NCBI GenBank assembly: GCA_016845065.1
Contig: JAERTG010000175.1
Coordinates: 1 to 64,000 of the forward strand
DNA length: 64,000 nt
Source of the DNA: Fidelibacterota bacterium
GTDB taxonomy: Bacteria > Fidelibacterota > UBA8477 > JABMPR01
Reading direction: 5' to 3'
Shown: in pieces, positions 63,773-64,000 of the stretch
Layout of the letters: each line of letters opens with the position of its first letter
Position numbering within the stretch: the stretch's first letter is position 1
The notes under the pieces: generated by a model
The model's input: only the letters and a program-made list of their open reading frames with translations
Told to the model about the DNA's origin: nothing
Database searches by the model: none
Made by a program: the position numbers and the translations under genes

Positions 63773-64000
63773 GTGATGAAACGTAACCAAAACTTCGTCT
63801 AGCTATTGAGGTCCCCTTTTTATAGCTCTACTATTGAATCTAGATACACCGATTTGTTTTAGGTCAAAATTCCACCTTAATCATTTCAATTTTTACCAAA
63901 TGCCGTTAACTGATTATTTCGGTCTGCATATGGTTATATCATTTCCATATAGATTTGAATCAAAATGATGTCTTTTTGTGCTGGACGACGGAGAATTATA

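Overview
The window looks like one stretch of a Gram-negative chromosome from the Fibrobacteres-Chlorobi-Bacteroidetes (FCB) superphylum. Ten predicted secreted proteins or fragments end in a type IX-like C-terminal sorting domain (PNPFNP...LP...V.IYD..G...GxY...W.G......SG.Y...). The 'STGIYFARL..GEYS..IKMLYLK' form resembles Marinimicrobia (SAR406/Neomarinimicrobiota) and neighbouring phyla. That phylum placement is inference from memory of these tails; no rRNA or complete tRNA is present to test it.

Layout. (1) 0-6.9 kb: the 3' part of a Lon-like protease fused to an FG-GAP-like domain, then a 1533-aa secreted multidomain protein. (2) 6.9-23.3 kb: an accessory region. A 54-bp direct repeat, which reads as the 3' part of a tRNA gene (anticodon loop resembling tRNA-Arg UCU), occurs at 6950 and 20250. 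Each copy is followed by a leftward tyrosine recombinase gene and bracketed by paired GGWGAC hexamers that look like integrase arm sites. The 13.3 kb between the copies carries integrase, a double-HTH excisionase-like gene, an IS3-family element and a series of secreted proteins or proteases, several of them truncated. The second element is decayed: its integrase and a metallo-beta-lactamase-fold gene are both cut at the same point, followed by two inverted IS3 remnants. (3) 23.3-36 kb: a secreted repeat protein, a dCache-type hybrid histidine kinase, a 2109-aa secreted protein of 14 repeats, and an outer-membrane-like LA_2272-type repeat protein. (4) 36.3-45.2 kb: three colinear secreted proteins: a gingipain-like C25 protein with a dockerin tail and a Tyr where the catalytic His is expected, a LamG protein, and a CotH-kinase/lamin-tail protein. 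(5) 45.3-48.6 kb: a leftward type IV pilin-like cluster with two PilX-like paralogues, a PilV-like prepilin and a main prepilin that has an in-frame TAA exactly at the conserved Glu+5. Three transcription units here share a ~70-nt upstream block. (6) 48.8-52.2 kb: a Pycsar-effector-like (DUF5706) membrane protein with no cyclase beside it, an M61 aminopeptidase and a small membrane protein. (7) 52.3-62.3 kb: a tightly coupled operon of Hpt protein, response regulator, multi-PAS/GAF hybrid kinase, Hpt-REC-GGEEF-REC diguanylate cyclase, second response regulator, HEAT-repeat membrane protein, processive GT2 glycosyltransferase and an unrecognised membrane-anchored protein. I read this as a phosphorelay and c-di-GMP controlled surface-polysaccharide system. 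(8) 62.4-63.8 kb: an S1/P1-nuclease/phospholipase-C-like secreted protein.

Together the genes serve cell-surface display, proteolysis, pili and matrix production. The best candidates for something undescribed are the tandem tRNA-targeted elements carrying sorting-tail proteins, and the HEAT-GT2-membrane-protein operon under built-in phosphorelay and c-di-GMP control. No searches or alignments could be run; families were recognised by eye from motifs.
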